Origin: CALDTK01 sp965213735 | GTDB lineage: Bacteria > Bacteroidota > Bacteroidia > Chitinophagales > Saprospiraceae | Assembly: GCA_965213735.1 (NCBI GenBank) | Contig: CBDCAB010000005.1 | Coordinates: forward strand, 2,108,001-2,172,000 | Direction: 5' to 3' | DNA: 64,000 bases | In this document: one piece after another, positions 1 through 7,390 of the stretch | Position numbering within the stretch: the first letter of the stretch is position 1 | How the letters are laid out: each line of letters begins with the position of its first letter | Program-made: the position numbers and the translations under genes | The notes under the pieces: generated by a model | What the model was told of the DNA's origin: nothing | Databases searched by the model: none | Seen by the model: the letters and a program-made list of their open reading frames with translations, nothing else

Positions 1-390
1 AGAAGGCCCACCAAGAGCTTCACCTCAGACCTCGAAACACTCTTTGCGGCAGCCTCAGTCGAGCGCCCACGCGAGCAAACTCCTGCCGTAGAAGAACAAA
101 ATGCCCGCGCCCGCAACCGACCCCGCCGGCGCGTGGGTATGTTCACCGGCCTCGACAACCTTATCCGCGATACCACCAACGGCAAAGCCATAGAGCAACA
201 AGCCGTTGCCGCTGCGGAAGAAGTCACACAACGCAAACGCGTCACCTTCACCTACGACCGCGAGCGCTTTGCCCGCCTCAAGCATATCGCCCGCCTCGAA
301 AACTCCTACCTCAAAGACATTATCAGTGGTCTTTTAAACGACTACATTAGCGCTTACGAAGTGGAGCAAGGTCCGCTCTCAGTACCATAG
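1..390 (+). CDS. Partial small protein with ribbon-helix-helix-like C-terminus
   Basis: The frame is open from the first base, so the true start lies upstream; 129 residues and a TAG stop are visible. The first ~45 residues are Arg/Ala/Glu-rich and low in complexity. The last ~45 residues (KRVTFTYDRERF ... LLNDYISAYE) read as a basic strand followed by two helices, the layout of ribbon-helix-helix proteins and of small DUF3408-like accessory proteins found in Bacteroidota partition or mobilisation loci. No single residue proves this. A ParA-like or mobilisation gene just upstream would support it, but that lies outside the window. A hairpin terminator follows 40 bases after the stop. Confidence 0.6.
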   Translation, partial: RRPTKSFTSDLETLFAAASVERPREQTPAVEEQNARARNRPRRRVGMFTGLDNLIRDTTNGKAIEQQAVAAAEEVTQRKRVTFTYDRERFARLKHIARLENSYLKDIISGLLNDYISAYEVEQGPLSVP

Positions 391-430
391 CTGACGCACC
401 TGCCGCCCCCACTTCTGATCCCTTGAGCAC

Positions 431-474
431 AAGCCCCCTTTCCGCCACCAGAAGCGCGGAGGGGGCTTCTTTTC
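431..474 (+). terminator. Rho-independent terminator
   Basis: AAGCCCCC at 431-438 pairs with GGGGGCTT at 461-468, and TCCGC at 441-445 pairs with GCGGA at 456-460. The loop is about 10 nt and a short T run follows at 469-473. It would end the transcript of the partial gene before the nitroreductase gene. Confidence 0.7.
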
Positions 475-508
475 GTAGAGCAACTACCTTGGGCGCGCAA
501 GCTGTACC

Positions 509-1174
509 ATGAGTTCGACGCCTTTTATCCCATATCATAGCCCGAGCTACGACGAAGCTACTTCACTCGCCCGCAGCCTCGAATACGAAGCATTTATGAA
601 CACGCGGCGCTCGCTGCGTCACTTTTCCGACCGCCCCGTTGCTCCTCAAGTCATTGCATCTATTGTGCGCACAGCCAGTACTGCACCGAGCGGCGCACAT
701 AAACAACCCTGGATGTTCTGCCTCGTCAACAGCCCTGAGGTGAAGCGCCAAATTCGCGAGGCGGCAGAGCAAGAAGAGTACGAAAACTACCATGGACGTA
801 TGAGCGAGGAATGGCTAGCCGATCTCGAAGTCTTTAATACCGACTGGCATAAACCTTTCCTCGAAATCGCTCCCTGGCTGATCGTGGTCTTCAAGAAGGC
901 TTTCGACTACGCCCCAGATGGTGCCCGCTCCAAAAACTACTACGTCAACGAAAGCGTCGGCATTGCCACAGGATTTTTGCTGGCAGCAATTCACCAGGCA
1001 GGCTTGGTAGCGCTGACTCACACCCCGAGTCCGATGAACTTTCTCCAGAAGGTGTTGGAGCGGCCCGACAACGAGAGGCCATTTCTGTTAATTCCCGTCG
1101 GCTATCCAGCAGAGGATGCGCAGGTGCCCCAGCTTTCGCGAAAACCGCTTGAAGATATAGCGCAGTACTACTAG
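509..1174 (+). CDS. Nitroreductase-family flavoprotein, iodotyrosine-deiodinase-like
   Basis: An FMN-dependent oxidoreductase of the nitroreductase superfamily. Residues 33-40 (RRSLRHFS) and 58-68 (TAPSGAHKQPW) are the FMN phosphate and ribityl contacts typical of the family. A segment at about 94-114 (EEYENYHGRMSEEWL) matches the active-site lid of bacterial iodotyrosine deiodinase homologues, so reductive dehalogenation of a halophenol or reduction of a quinone-like substrate is plausible; the natural substrate is unknown. At 221 residues the length is normal for the subfamily. The ATG at 509 is preceded by a terminator and directly opens the conserved N-terminus. Its stop overlaps by 4 nt the stop of the convergent metalloprotease gene. 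Confidence 0.85.
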   Translation: MSSTPFIPYHSPSYDEATSLARSLEYEAFMNTRRSLRHFSDRPVAPQVIASIVRTASTAPSGAHKQPWMFCLVNSPEVKRQIREAAEQEEYENYHGRMSEEWLADLEVFNTDWHKPFLEIAPWLIVVFKKAFDYAPDGARSKNYYVNESVGIATGFLLAAIHQAGLVALTHTPSPMNFLQKVLERPDNERPFLLIPVGYPAEDAQVPQLSRKPLEDIAQYY

Positions 1175-2460
1175 CTATCGGAATCAGCTGGCGTGGGTAG
1201 CGCTGGCAGTGCAGCGTGGGTGGCATTTTCAATGCTTGCTCCAGGGCGGTACTGAAGCTTGCCCCGTTGCTTCCTGTTGCTCAGTAAATAGATGCCTTCC
1301 CAGGTCAAGCCACAGCTGTTGTGTAGCTGACCGTTGAGGCGTAGCGTAGCTCCAGGATGAACAGTAATGCGGTGCTGCGCAGGCATACTTAAGCGGCAGT
1401 TCACCTCGAGATACGCTCCCGGTAGCAAGGTAAGGTTGCCCTCCAAATCGACTTCGTGGTTGAGCACCAGCGAATCGCTCAGCATCACATCGCCACCCGC
1501 TGAGCCTTTACACCAATGGCTTTCGACGAAGTTGCGCGTCTTGCTGTCGAGCCTGGTGATTGCTGCATACACTCGACCGATTTGACAAGGCGTGAGGGCC
1601 GAAGAGTGAGCCGTGTAGTCCATGATGTTGTTGCTCACTTGGTTGCAACCAGCAGGTTCGTTAAAGTTCCAGCAGTTGCGATGAGTTGGCGTGTCATCGC
1701 AGCCATCGTTTTGCGCCCATGTATGCCTGAGCGTATACATATGCCCCACCTCGTGAATGAGGTTGGCGTGCTGAGGGTAAGGCTTGTCAAAGGCCGTCCA
1801 GCGATCCACGAGCTTGAGGTAACGATCGCCGATTGCTACGCCTGCCCCGCCACCTTTATAGCGCGTACTGGCAAGGCTATCGGGGTGGTGCGAGAGCAGG
1901 AAGACGTTAATCACGGAGTCGCTGCTGCGCCCGTACCGGCGAAAAGCTTCATCGTTGCCAATATTTTGATTGCGACCCTTATGCACATGCCAGGGCACTT
2001 CTTCATCATAATGGAATTCTACAGATTCTTCGGCTGATTTGCCGGGCATACTTACAGCTACGAATCTAAATCGAGGATCGATGGCGGGTGGAGGATTGTC
2101 CTGTGGTAGCCAAGGCCTCACGGGATTGGACAGCCGGTGGTTGGCAGTGTGCATAATGGAGAGCGCCTGGGCTCCTCCGCGCACGCTGTCGAGGTTGCTG
2201 GGCAAACTCCGCTTGTCCATCACGTGAAAGTTGAGCCGGATGTGGCGGACTGGCCAAAAGCCGAGGTGGTTGGTGTCCGGGATGTAATGCTCGCTTTCCC
2301 GGCAGCTCGTTTGCACCTCACGCTCCGGCAGTAGCTGCCAATCGGTGTGAGTGGTCAAGCGCGTTTGCAGGCGAGGGTTGCACTGCATTGTCAAGGCTAG
2401 CAATCCGAGCAGAAGCAGCCCTTTCCCCCAATGCAGTTGCCCAAGCGTTGAAGCTACCAC
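1171..2460 (-). CDS. Secreted M43-like zinc metalloprotease
   Basis: Encodes 429 residues beginning with a hydrophobic signal segment (GLLLLGLLALT) that ends at a Cys near residue 28; a lipoprotein is possible but the lipobox is poor. Metzincin zinc motif HEVGHMYTLRH at residues 236-246 gives His236, Glu237, His240 and His246, followed by a Cys-rich segment and NNIMDYTA, the Met-turn region of pappalysin-like M43 peptidases. The C-terminal ~130 residues look like a parallel-beta segment. The GTG start at 2460 overlaps the TAG stop of paaC (GTGGTAG), so translation may be coupled to the paa operon, although no metabolic link is obvious. No T9SS sorting domain is visible. Confidence 0.82.
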   Translation of the reverse strand: MVASTLGQLHWGKGLLLLGLLALTMQCNPRLQTRLTTHTDWQLLPEREVQTSCRESEHYIPDTNHLGFWPVRHIRLNFHVMDKRSLPSNLDSVRGGAQALSIMHTANHRLSNPVRPWLPQDNPPPAIDPRFRFVAVSMPGKSAEESVEFHYDEEVPWHVHKGRNQNIGNDEAFRRYGRSSDSVINVFLLSHHPDSLASTRYKGGGAGVAIGDRYLKLVDRWTAFDKPYPQHANLIHEVGHMYTLRHTWAQNDGCDDTPTHRNCWNFNEPAGCNQVSNNIMDYTAHSSALTPCQIGRVYAAITRLDSKTRNFVESHWCKGSAGGDVMLSDSLVLNHEVDLEGNLTLLPGAYLEVNCRLSMPAQHRITVHPGATLRLNGQLHNSCGLTWEGIYLLSNRKQRGKLQYRPGASIENATHAALPALPTPADSDS

Positions 2461-3230
2461 GTGGCCCCTGGATATGCGCGTTGCAGGTGTTGCATCTCTG
2501 CGAGTAAGTAGCCTAGTTTTTCGGTGTGTAGTCCCGACTTGCCGCCGTGGCGCATGGCTTCTGCGGGTGTTTCAGGCGCGGTCAGTCCAGCTTTCGCCAA
2601 AACCCCCTGCACCTCATTCGTGTACTGCTGGCTCAGCGTTTCTGGTTTTGGCGCCAGCTGAAACTCTACAGCAGCTACATCAACAGGAGCTGACGTGACT
2701 AGCTCGGCTGTGTATCTCCAAAGCGTGTTGAGTGCGTTTTGCATGCGGCGATGTGACTCTGATGTGCCGTCGCCTAGGCGGACCACCCATTCACTCGACC
2801 AGCGGCGGTGATAAGTAACTTCCTTAATGCTTTTGGTGGCTATGGCTGCGAGATGCGCATCGCTCGAACTCGCAAGGTGGCGTAGCAGCAGGTAGTGGTG
2901 AGCATCGTGGAGGTACTGCCGCATCACTGTCTGCCCCCAATCACCATTTTCCACCTCGCAGAGCAGCGGATTCATATACTCGCGCTCGTGCCGCAGGTAG
3001 GCCAGATCGTCTTCTGTTGTGTCGTTGCCTTGCATCTCTGCGGCGTACTGGTAGTAGCTGCGCGCTTGCCCTACGAGGTCGAGCGCTATATTGGTAAGGG
3101 CGATGTCTTGCTCGAGGACGGGCCCGTGTCCGCACCATTCGCCCAGCCTTTGACCGAGTATAAGGTTGCTGTCTGCACGGTGCAGGCAAAAGTTGTAAAG
3201 CGCTTCATCGCGCTGGGTCAGCTTATTCAA
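2454..3230 (-). CDS. paaC: Phenylacetyl-CoA epoxidase subunit PaaC
   Basis: Structural (non-catalytic) ferritin-like subunit of the PaaABCE ring-1,2-epoxidase, which converts phenylacetyl-CoA to its epoxide in the cytoplasm. About 258 residues align end to end with known PaaC: LGQRLGEWCGHGP, DLVGQARSYYQYA, IKEVTYHRRWSSEWVVRLGDGT and the C-terminal GLHTEKLGYLLAEMQHLQR. The most likely start is TTG at 3230, since an in-frame stop lies five codons upstream and no ATG precedes the conserved MNKL-like N-terminus. It lies 24 nt downstream of paaB, in the order paaA, paaB, paaC. The family's diiron ligands belong to PaaA, not to this subunit. Confidence 0.93.
   Translation of the reverse strand: MNKLTQRDEALYNFCLHRADSNLILGQRLGEWCGHGPVLEQDIALTNIALDLVGQARSYYQYAAEMQGNDTTEDDLAYLRHEREYMNPLLCEVENGDWGQTVMRQYLHDAHHYLLLRHLASSSDAHLAAIATKSIKEVTYHRRWSSEWVVRLGDGTSESHRRMQNALNTLWRYTAELVTSAPVDVAAVEFQLAPKPETLSQQYTNEVQGVLAKAGLTAPETPAEAMRHGGKSGLHTEKLGYLLAEMQHLQRAYPGATW
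2590..2603 (+). repeat. Highly iterated 14-mer, representative copy
   Basis: GCTTTCGCCAAAAC occurs exactly at 2590, 17706, 27089, 53809 and 63158, and as its reverse complement at 21697 and 36311. Close variants lie near 1132, 7189, 21856, 24948, 30548, 30568, 30799, 39582, 51801, 53155, 54723 and 62831. Copies sit mostly inside genes, in different frames and on both strands. Chance expectation for an exact 14-mer on two strands of 64 kb is about 0.0005. Confidence 0.8.
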
Positions 3231-3254
3231 AAAGTCAGGTATTTAGCGGCTAGG

Positions 3255-3533
3255 CTACATGTTTTTCACCTCTTGTGGCACCTCGTAAAAAGTGGGGTGC
3301 CGATAGACTTTATCATCGGTTGGATAAAAGAGGGTTTCGCTGTCGGCGGGATCGCTGGCGGCAATGAATTTTGAGGGCACAACCCAGATACTGATCCCTT
3401 CACCTCTGCGGGTATAAACATCGCGGGCGTTTTGGAGGGCGGTAGCGTCGTCGGATGCGTGTAGGCTGCCGGCATGCTTGTGGTGAAGACCGCTGCGGGC
3501 GCGGAGGAATACTTCGTAGAGTTGTCCTTGCAT
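3255..3533 (-). CDS. paaB: Phenylacetyl-CoA epoxidase subunit PaaB
   Basis: A 92-residue bridging subunit that holds PaaA-PaaC heterodimers together in the epoxidase. It matches PaaB over its whole length: LYEVFLRARSGLHHKHAGSL near the start, then DVYTRRGEGISIWVV and VYRHPTFYEVP. The ATG at 3533 gives the usual family length. The frame continues open far upstream into the 124-bp repeat, which would add over 100 Lys/Pro/Ala-rich residues; that extension is an artefact of stop-free repeat DNA. Part of paaA-(repeat)-paaB-paaC. The 568-bp gap to paaA is unusual, because these genes normally abut. Confidence 0.93.
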   Translation of the reverse strand: MQGQLYEVFLRARSGLHHKHAGSLHASDDATALQNARDVYTRRGEGISIWVVPSKFIAASDPADSETLFYPTDDKVYRHPTFYEVPQEVKNM

Positions 3534-3539
3534 GGGGGA

Positions 3540-4012
3540 GGCTTCGCTGTTTGTTTCGGCTGCGCCGGTTTCGGCTTCGCTGTTTTTGTCGGCTTCGCCG
3601 GTTTTTTGGCTGCGCCGTTTTTGCTGTTCGGGGGGCTGCTGGGGGGTGATGGTATCGCAAGGTACGCAAAGGGAGGACGCAAGGGACGCAAAGGGTGGCT
3701 TCGCTGTTTGGTTCGGCTTCGCCGGTTTTTTGGCTGCGCCGTTTTTGCTGTTCGGGGGGCTGCTGGGGGGTGATGGTATCGCAAGGTACGCAAAGGGAGG
3801 ACGCAAGGGACGCAAAGGGTGGCTTCGCTGTTTTTGTCGGCTTCGCCGGTTTTTTGGCTTCGCCGTTTTTGCTGTTCGGGGGGCTGCTGGGGGGTGATGG
3901 TATCGCAAGGTACGCAAAGGGAGGACGCAAGGGACGCAAAGGATGGCTTCGCTGTTTGGTTCGGCTTCGCCGGTTTTTTTGGCTTCGCCGTTTTTGCTGT
4001 TTGGGGGGCTGT
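3540..4012. repeat. 124-bp tandem repeat between paaA and paaB
   Basis: Full copies start at 3573, 3697 and 3821, with a partial fourth from 3945, each exactly 124 bp apart and nearly identical; a scrambled half unit lies at 3540-3572. The unit combines GGCTTCGCCGG-like short palindromes, a G-rich block (GGGGGGCTGCTGGGGGG) and a purine-rich part with CGCAAGGGACGCAAAGGG. On the minus strand it has no stop codon in any frame, and because 124 is not a multiple of 3 each copy shifts frame. It occupies the transcribed spacer between paaA and paaB. It carries no gene. Confidence 0.9.
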
Positions 4013-4101
4013 GCGGGGGAATGATTATGCAAGGTGCACTAAGGGAGGGTGCAGGGCGGGGGATTGCTGAAGGGAGAGAGGGAGCGAGGGCTGGAGAAAG
4101 A

Positions 4102-5061
4102 TTAGGCAGCTGCGGCTACATCTTCGTTGGCGCGACGGGCTTGCTTTTCAGCGTAGGCCACGGCGGCTTCTCGGACCCAAGCACCTTGCTCGTGGGCGAT
4201 GCGGCGGGCATCGAGACGCTCCTGGTTGCACGGGCCATTGCCTTTGATGACAGCGTAAAACTCGTCCCAGTTGATGGCACCGAAATCGTAGTGGCCGCGC
4301 TCCTCATTCCAGCGCAAATCCGGATCAGGTAAAGTCATGCCTAGTGCCTTCACCTGCTCGGCGCAGACATCGACCATTTTTTGCCGCAATTCGTCATTGG
4401 TAAAACGCTTGATTTTCCAGCGCATCGAGCGTGCAGTATTGGGCGAGTTGTCGTCGGTTGGGCCGAACATCATCAGCGAAGGCCACCACCAGCGGTTGAT
4501 AGCATCTTGTGCCATCGCCTTTTGCTCGTCGGTGCCACGACTCAGCGTGAGCAGTATCTCAAAGCCCTGGCGTTGGTGAAAACTCTCCTCTTTACACACG
4601 CGCACCATAGCACGCGCATATGGGCCATAGCTGCAGCGGCACAGCGGCACCTGGTTCATAATGGCAGCACCATCAACGAGCCAGCCGATGGCACCCATGT
4701 CGGCCCAGGTGAGGGTAGGGTAGTTGAATATGCTGGAGTATTTCGCTTTGCCTGTATGAAGCTGGTCGAGCAACTCTTCGCGATCTATACCCAAAGTCTC
4801 GCAGGCACTGTAGAGGTAGAGCCCATGACCAGCCTCATCTTGCACTTTGGCAAGCAGGGCCACTTTACGTCGCAAGCTCGGTGCGCGCGAAATCCAGTTG
4901 CCCTCCGGCAGCATCCCCACAATTTCGGAATGCGCGTGCTGGCTTATCTGGCGAATAAGCGTTTTGCGGTAAGCAGCAGGCATCCAGTCGCGCGGCTCAA
5001 TGCGCTCATCCGCTGCAATGCGGGCTTCAAATACTTCTTCGCGGGGATCGGTGGTAGTCAT
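4102..5061 (-). CDS. paaA: Phenylacetyl-CoA epoxidase catalytic subunit PaaA
   Basis: Catalytic diiron subunit of the phenylacetyl-CoA epoxidase: with O2 and electrons from PaaE it forms ring-1,2-epoxyphenylacetyl-CoA. The 319 residues contain the ferritin-like ligands, visible as QDEAGH at 74-79 and EESFH at 158-162, plus the PaaA segments RWKIKRFTNDELRQKMVD and DEFYAVIKGNGPCN. The ATG at 5061 (MTTTDPREE) was chosen over an upstream one at 5139 because the extra 26 residues have no counterpart in the family. First gene of the paaA-B-C unit. The reductase gene paaE and ligase gene paaK are not in this window, while paaG and paaD lie 18-20 kb away. Confidence 0.93.
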   Translation of the reverse strand: MTTTDPREEVFEARIAADERIEPRDWMPAAYRKTLIRQISQHAHSEIVGMLPEGNWISRAPSLRRKVALLAKVQDEAGHGLYLYSACETLGIDREELLDQLHTGKAKYSSIFNYPTLTWADMGAIGWLVDGAAIMNQVPLCRCSYGPYARAMVRVCKEESFHQRQGFEILLTLSRGTDEQKAMAQDAINRWWWPSLMMFGPTDDNSPNTARSMRWKIKRFTNDELRQKMVDVCAEQVKALGMTLPDPDLRWNEERGHYDFGAINWDEFYAVIKGNGPCNQERLDARRIAHEQGAWVREAAVAYAEKQARRANEDVAAAA

Positions 5062-5264
5062 GATTTGGGCTAGTATGGGTCTAAAATACGAACAAGCGTT
5101 CGGATATGATAGTTTCACGGCGCTATCTGCTGCCGTCATGTTAATGTTTGAGTGTCAGCGGGGTGTTTGCGCTAAAGCTGGGTTAAAACTCCTAGTGAAG
5201 ATATAGTGCGAAAGGGCAAAAGCTGTTTGATCAACAGCACCTATCACCTCCAAACCCTCTCTTG

Positions 5265-5843
5265 ATGAAAATCCTGTTCACCACCGCCTTCACCTTGTGC
5301 TTTGTTGTTTTGGCGCAAGCACAACTCATCCCTAGCATCGGCCTCCACGGCTACCTCAACGAGCGGGTAGATGCCATTAACGGCGAAGTGGCCGATATCA
5401 GCCTGCAAGGGCGCCACGGCTGGCACGCTGGAGCTGACTTTCGTATATCAAAGAAGGTGCTCTACATACAACCCGGACTGCACTACTACAACACCAGCAG
5501 CGAAGTGGTGGACCTGCGGGAAATCAACCTGCCGCAAAAGCTCGGTAAGCAGCAACACGTGTCGCTCAAAGTTCCCCTTCAAGCCGGTCTGCGCATTGGC
5601 CTCAACGGCACCGCTGCGCTGCACCTGCAAGGCGGACCGGTAGCTACGGCCAGCATCAGAGAAAAGCTGGTGGATGACCTCGGCGGTCAACGCGACTTGA
5701 GTTTTGGCCTCGTTAGTGGTCTCAGCCTCGACCTGTTGCGCTTCAATGTCCACGCCCGCTACGAATGGGGGCTCACGCAGGCTTGGGAGAATTCGGCAGG
5801 CACTGCAGATGTATTGAGCGTCGGCTTAGGCATTGTCTTTTAG
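5265..5843 (+). CDS. Outer-membrane beta-barrel protein, PorT-like
   Basis: The 192-residue protein begins with a clear signal peptide (KILFTTAFTLCFVVLAQAQ) and continues as alternating hydrophobic strands ending in an aromatic residue (LSVGLGIVF), the C-terminal signature of outer-membrane barrels. Strand patterns such as GWHAGADFRI, KVLYIQPGLHYY and LLRFNVHARYEWGL suggest eight strands, as in the outer-membrane beta-barrel families abundant in Bacteroidota. Specific role unknown. The ATG at 5265 immediately follows an in-frame TTG. It is divergent from paaA and convergent with the MFS gene, overlapping it by 18 bp. Confidence 0.75.
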   Translation: MKILFTTAFTLCFVVLAQAQLIPSIGLHGYLNERVDAINGEVADISLQGRHGWHAGADFRISKKVLYIQPGLHYYNTSSEVVDLREINLPQKLGKQQHVSLKVPLQAGLRIGLNGTAALHLQGGPVATASIREKLVDDLGGQRDLSFGLVSGLSLDLLRFNVHARYEWGLTQAWENSAGTADVLSVGLGIVF

Positions 5844-7064
5844 CTCCTTACCGGCCAATGCCGTGCGACGCACAAACCACCACATGAACACGACGCTGAG
5901 AAAGCTAATCGCGGCGAATACACAATACGTCAGCGGGAGGCGCAGCGGGTCGTTGGCGTAGAGGGCGGCACTAAAGAAAGCGCCGATACCAATAGAAGCT
6001 TCGAGGGCAATGTAAAGGGTTCCGAAGGCACGGCCGCGTGCATCATCGGCTGCACGATCAATCACCCAAGCCATCAGTGCAGGTCCGCCTACTCCCGTGG
6101 TGAAACCAAATACCGCGGCACCTCCGAGCAGCGCAAGTTGGTCTTGACCTAGCCCCATCCACAACAAGCCAAAGCCGGTGAGCGCACAGGCAACGCGGAT
6201 AACTGGAATTCTGCCGTAGTAGTCGCTCAGTTTGCCTGCGACCAGGCGGCTCAGTAGGCTGGCGCCCGTGAAAAATAGAAAGAACAGGCCCTTGTTGCTG
6301 ATACCGAGGTACTCTGAATGGTCGGGTGTGACGGTAAGCAAGAGGCCATAGCCGGTGTAGAGCAAAAATAGCACAACAGCTGGTGCTAGTGATGGAGGAT
6401 ACCATACGTCGCGCCAGTTGACTTTGAGCAGTTTGCCGCTAAAGCCTTGTCTGAGGTTTTGCGGAAGCGTCTCCTTAAGTTGAAACAAAATGAGGATGCT
6501 AATAGCGGCCACTCCGCTGCTGATGAAGAACATGGTGTCGAGTCCGTACACGCCTGCCACCCAACTGCCGAATGGAGGCGCCGAACTTGCTCCCAGATTG
6601 AAGGCGACGCCCATAATGCCCACAGCCTCACCGCGGCGGTGGCTAGGCACAATGTCCGCGAGGTAAGCTGTAGACGCTGTCGGCTTGAAGCCAGTAGAAA
6701 AGCCGTGTACGAGTCGTAGCAGTAGAAATGCCGCAACGCTACCGACGAGGGGATAAAGCGCTGAACAGATCACACAAACCAGTGTGCCGATGACCATGAC
6801 TGGCATGCGCCCGATGGTATCGGCGAGTTTGCCCGACCACGGTCGCGAGAGGCCTGCCGTAAGTGCAAAGAGCGCAATGATAAGGCCCTTGTAGTCCGCC
6901 CCACCCAGCGAGGTGAGGTAGTTGGGCAGCTCCGGGATAATCATCGTAAAGCTGGCACCAAAAAGCGTATGACTGATGGCGAGCAGCCAAAACTGTGAGG
7001 TGTACAGCGGCTGGTTGAGCTTCGTTCCAGCGTCGAGAAGTATCGTTTCTGTCGCTGCAGCCAT
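5826..7064 (-). CDS. MFS transporter
   Basis: A 412-residue, 12-helix major facilitator permease in the inner membrane. The conserved loop 2-3 motif appears as GKLADTIGRMPVMVIG and its second-half counterpart as GKLSDYYGRIPVIRVA. The sequence GFSTGFKPTASTAYLADIVPSHRRGEAVG lies at the helix 4-5 region, here described only by its place, and resembles drug/metabolite proton antiporters of the DHA1 type. Substrate cannot be read from the sequence. The ATG at 7064 opens a cytoplasmic N-terminus. It is transcribed alone, divergent from the M36 protease across a 326-bp gap. Confidence 0.85.
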   Translation of the reverse strand: MAAATETILLDAGTKLNQPLYTSQFWLLAISHTLFGASFTMIIPELPNYLTSLGGADYKGLIIALFALTAGLSRPWSGKLADTIGRMPVMVIGTLVCVICSALYPLVGSVAAFLLLRLVHGFSTGFKPTASTAYLADIVPSHRRGEAVGIMGVAFNLGASSAPPFGSWVAGVYGLDTMFFISSGVAAISILILFQLKETLPQNLRQGFSGKLLKVNWRDVWYPPSLAPAVVLFLLYTGYGLLLTVTPDHSEYLGISNKGLFFLFFTGASLLSRLVAGKLSDYYGRIPVIRVACALTGFGLLWMGLGQDQLALLGGAAVFGFTTGVGGPALMAWVIDRAADDARGRAFGTLYIALEASIGIGAFFSAALYANDPLRLPLTYCVFAAISFLSVVFMWWFVRRTALAGKELKDNA

Positions 7065-7390
7065 CCGCTTGCCCAGAGGGCGAAAATCTATCTAAATCCG
7101 CAAAGTCACCCGTGGTGATGCTGCAACAACTCACCAGTTGCACTTGCGGTTTGGAGGAGGCGGGTGAGTTTTGGTTTCTAGCCGTTCCGCTTTCGCTAAA
7201 ACTCCTCTAGCGCTGTAGTTGATGGGGTAGCGTGTCGGCTAATACCCACGAGTTGTGAAAATTTTATTAAAGGTTTGAGTATTGACACATATCCGCCCTC
7301 TAGAGCCCGTGTGAGCCGCTGCTACCACTACCTTACACCTCTGAGTTGATCTGTCCCCGCGGCTGCTCAGGCCGCACAAGCTTAATCTGC
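7065..7390. other. Intergenic region between divergent genes
   Basis: The 326 bp between the MFS and M36 protease genes contain no coding signal. They hold one variant of the iterated 14-mer at 7189 (GCTTTCGCTAAAAC) and an AT-rich stretch at 7258-7290. Promoters for both genes are expected here, but no convincing Bacteroidota -7/-33 pair was found. Confidence 0.5.

Noticed and set aside
3255..3917. PaaB with a 128-residue N-terminal extension
   Set aside because: The extension is Lys/Pro-rich translation of the 124-bp repeat; known PaaB is about 95 residues and starts at the ATG at 3533.
3474..4332. Plus-strand open frames rich in Gly/Phe over the paa repeat
   Set aside because: They are repeat shadows opposite the paa genes; the apparent hydrophobic segments come from the G/T-rich repeat strand.
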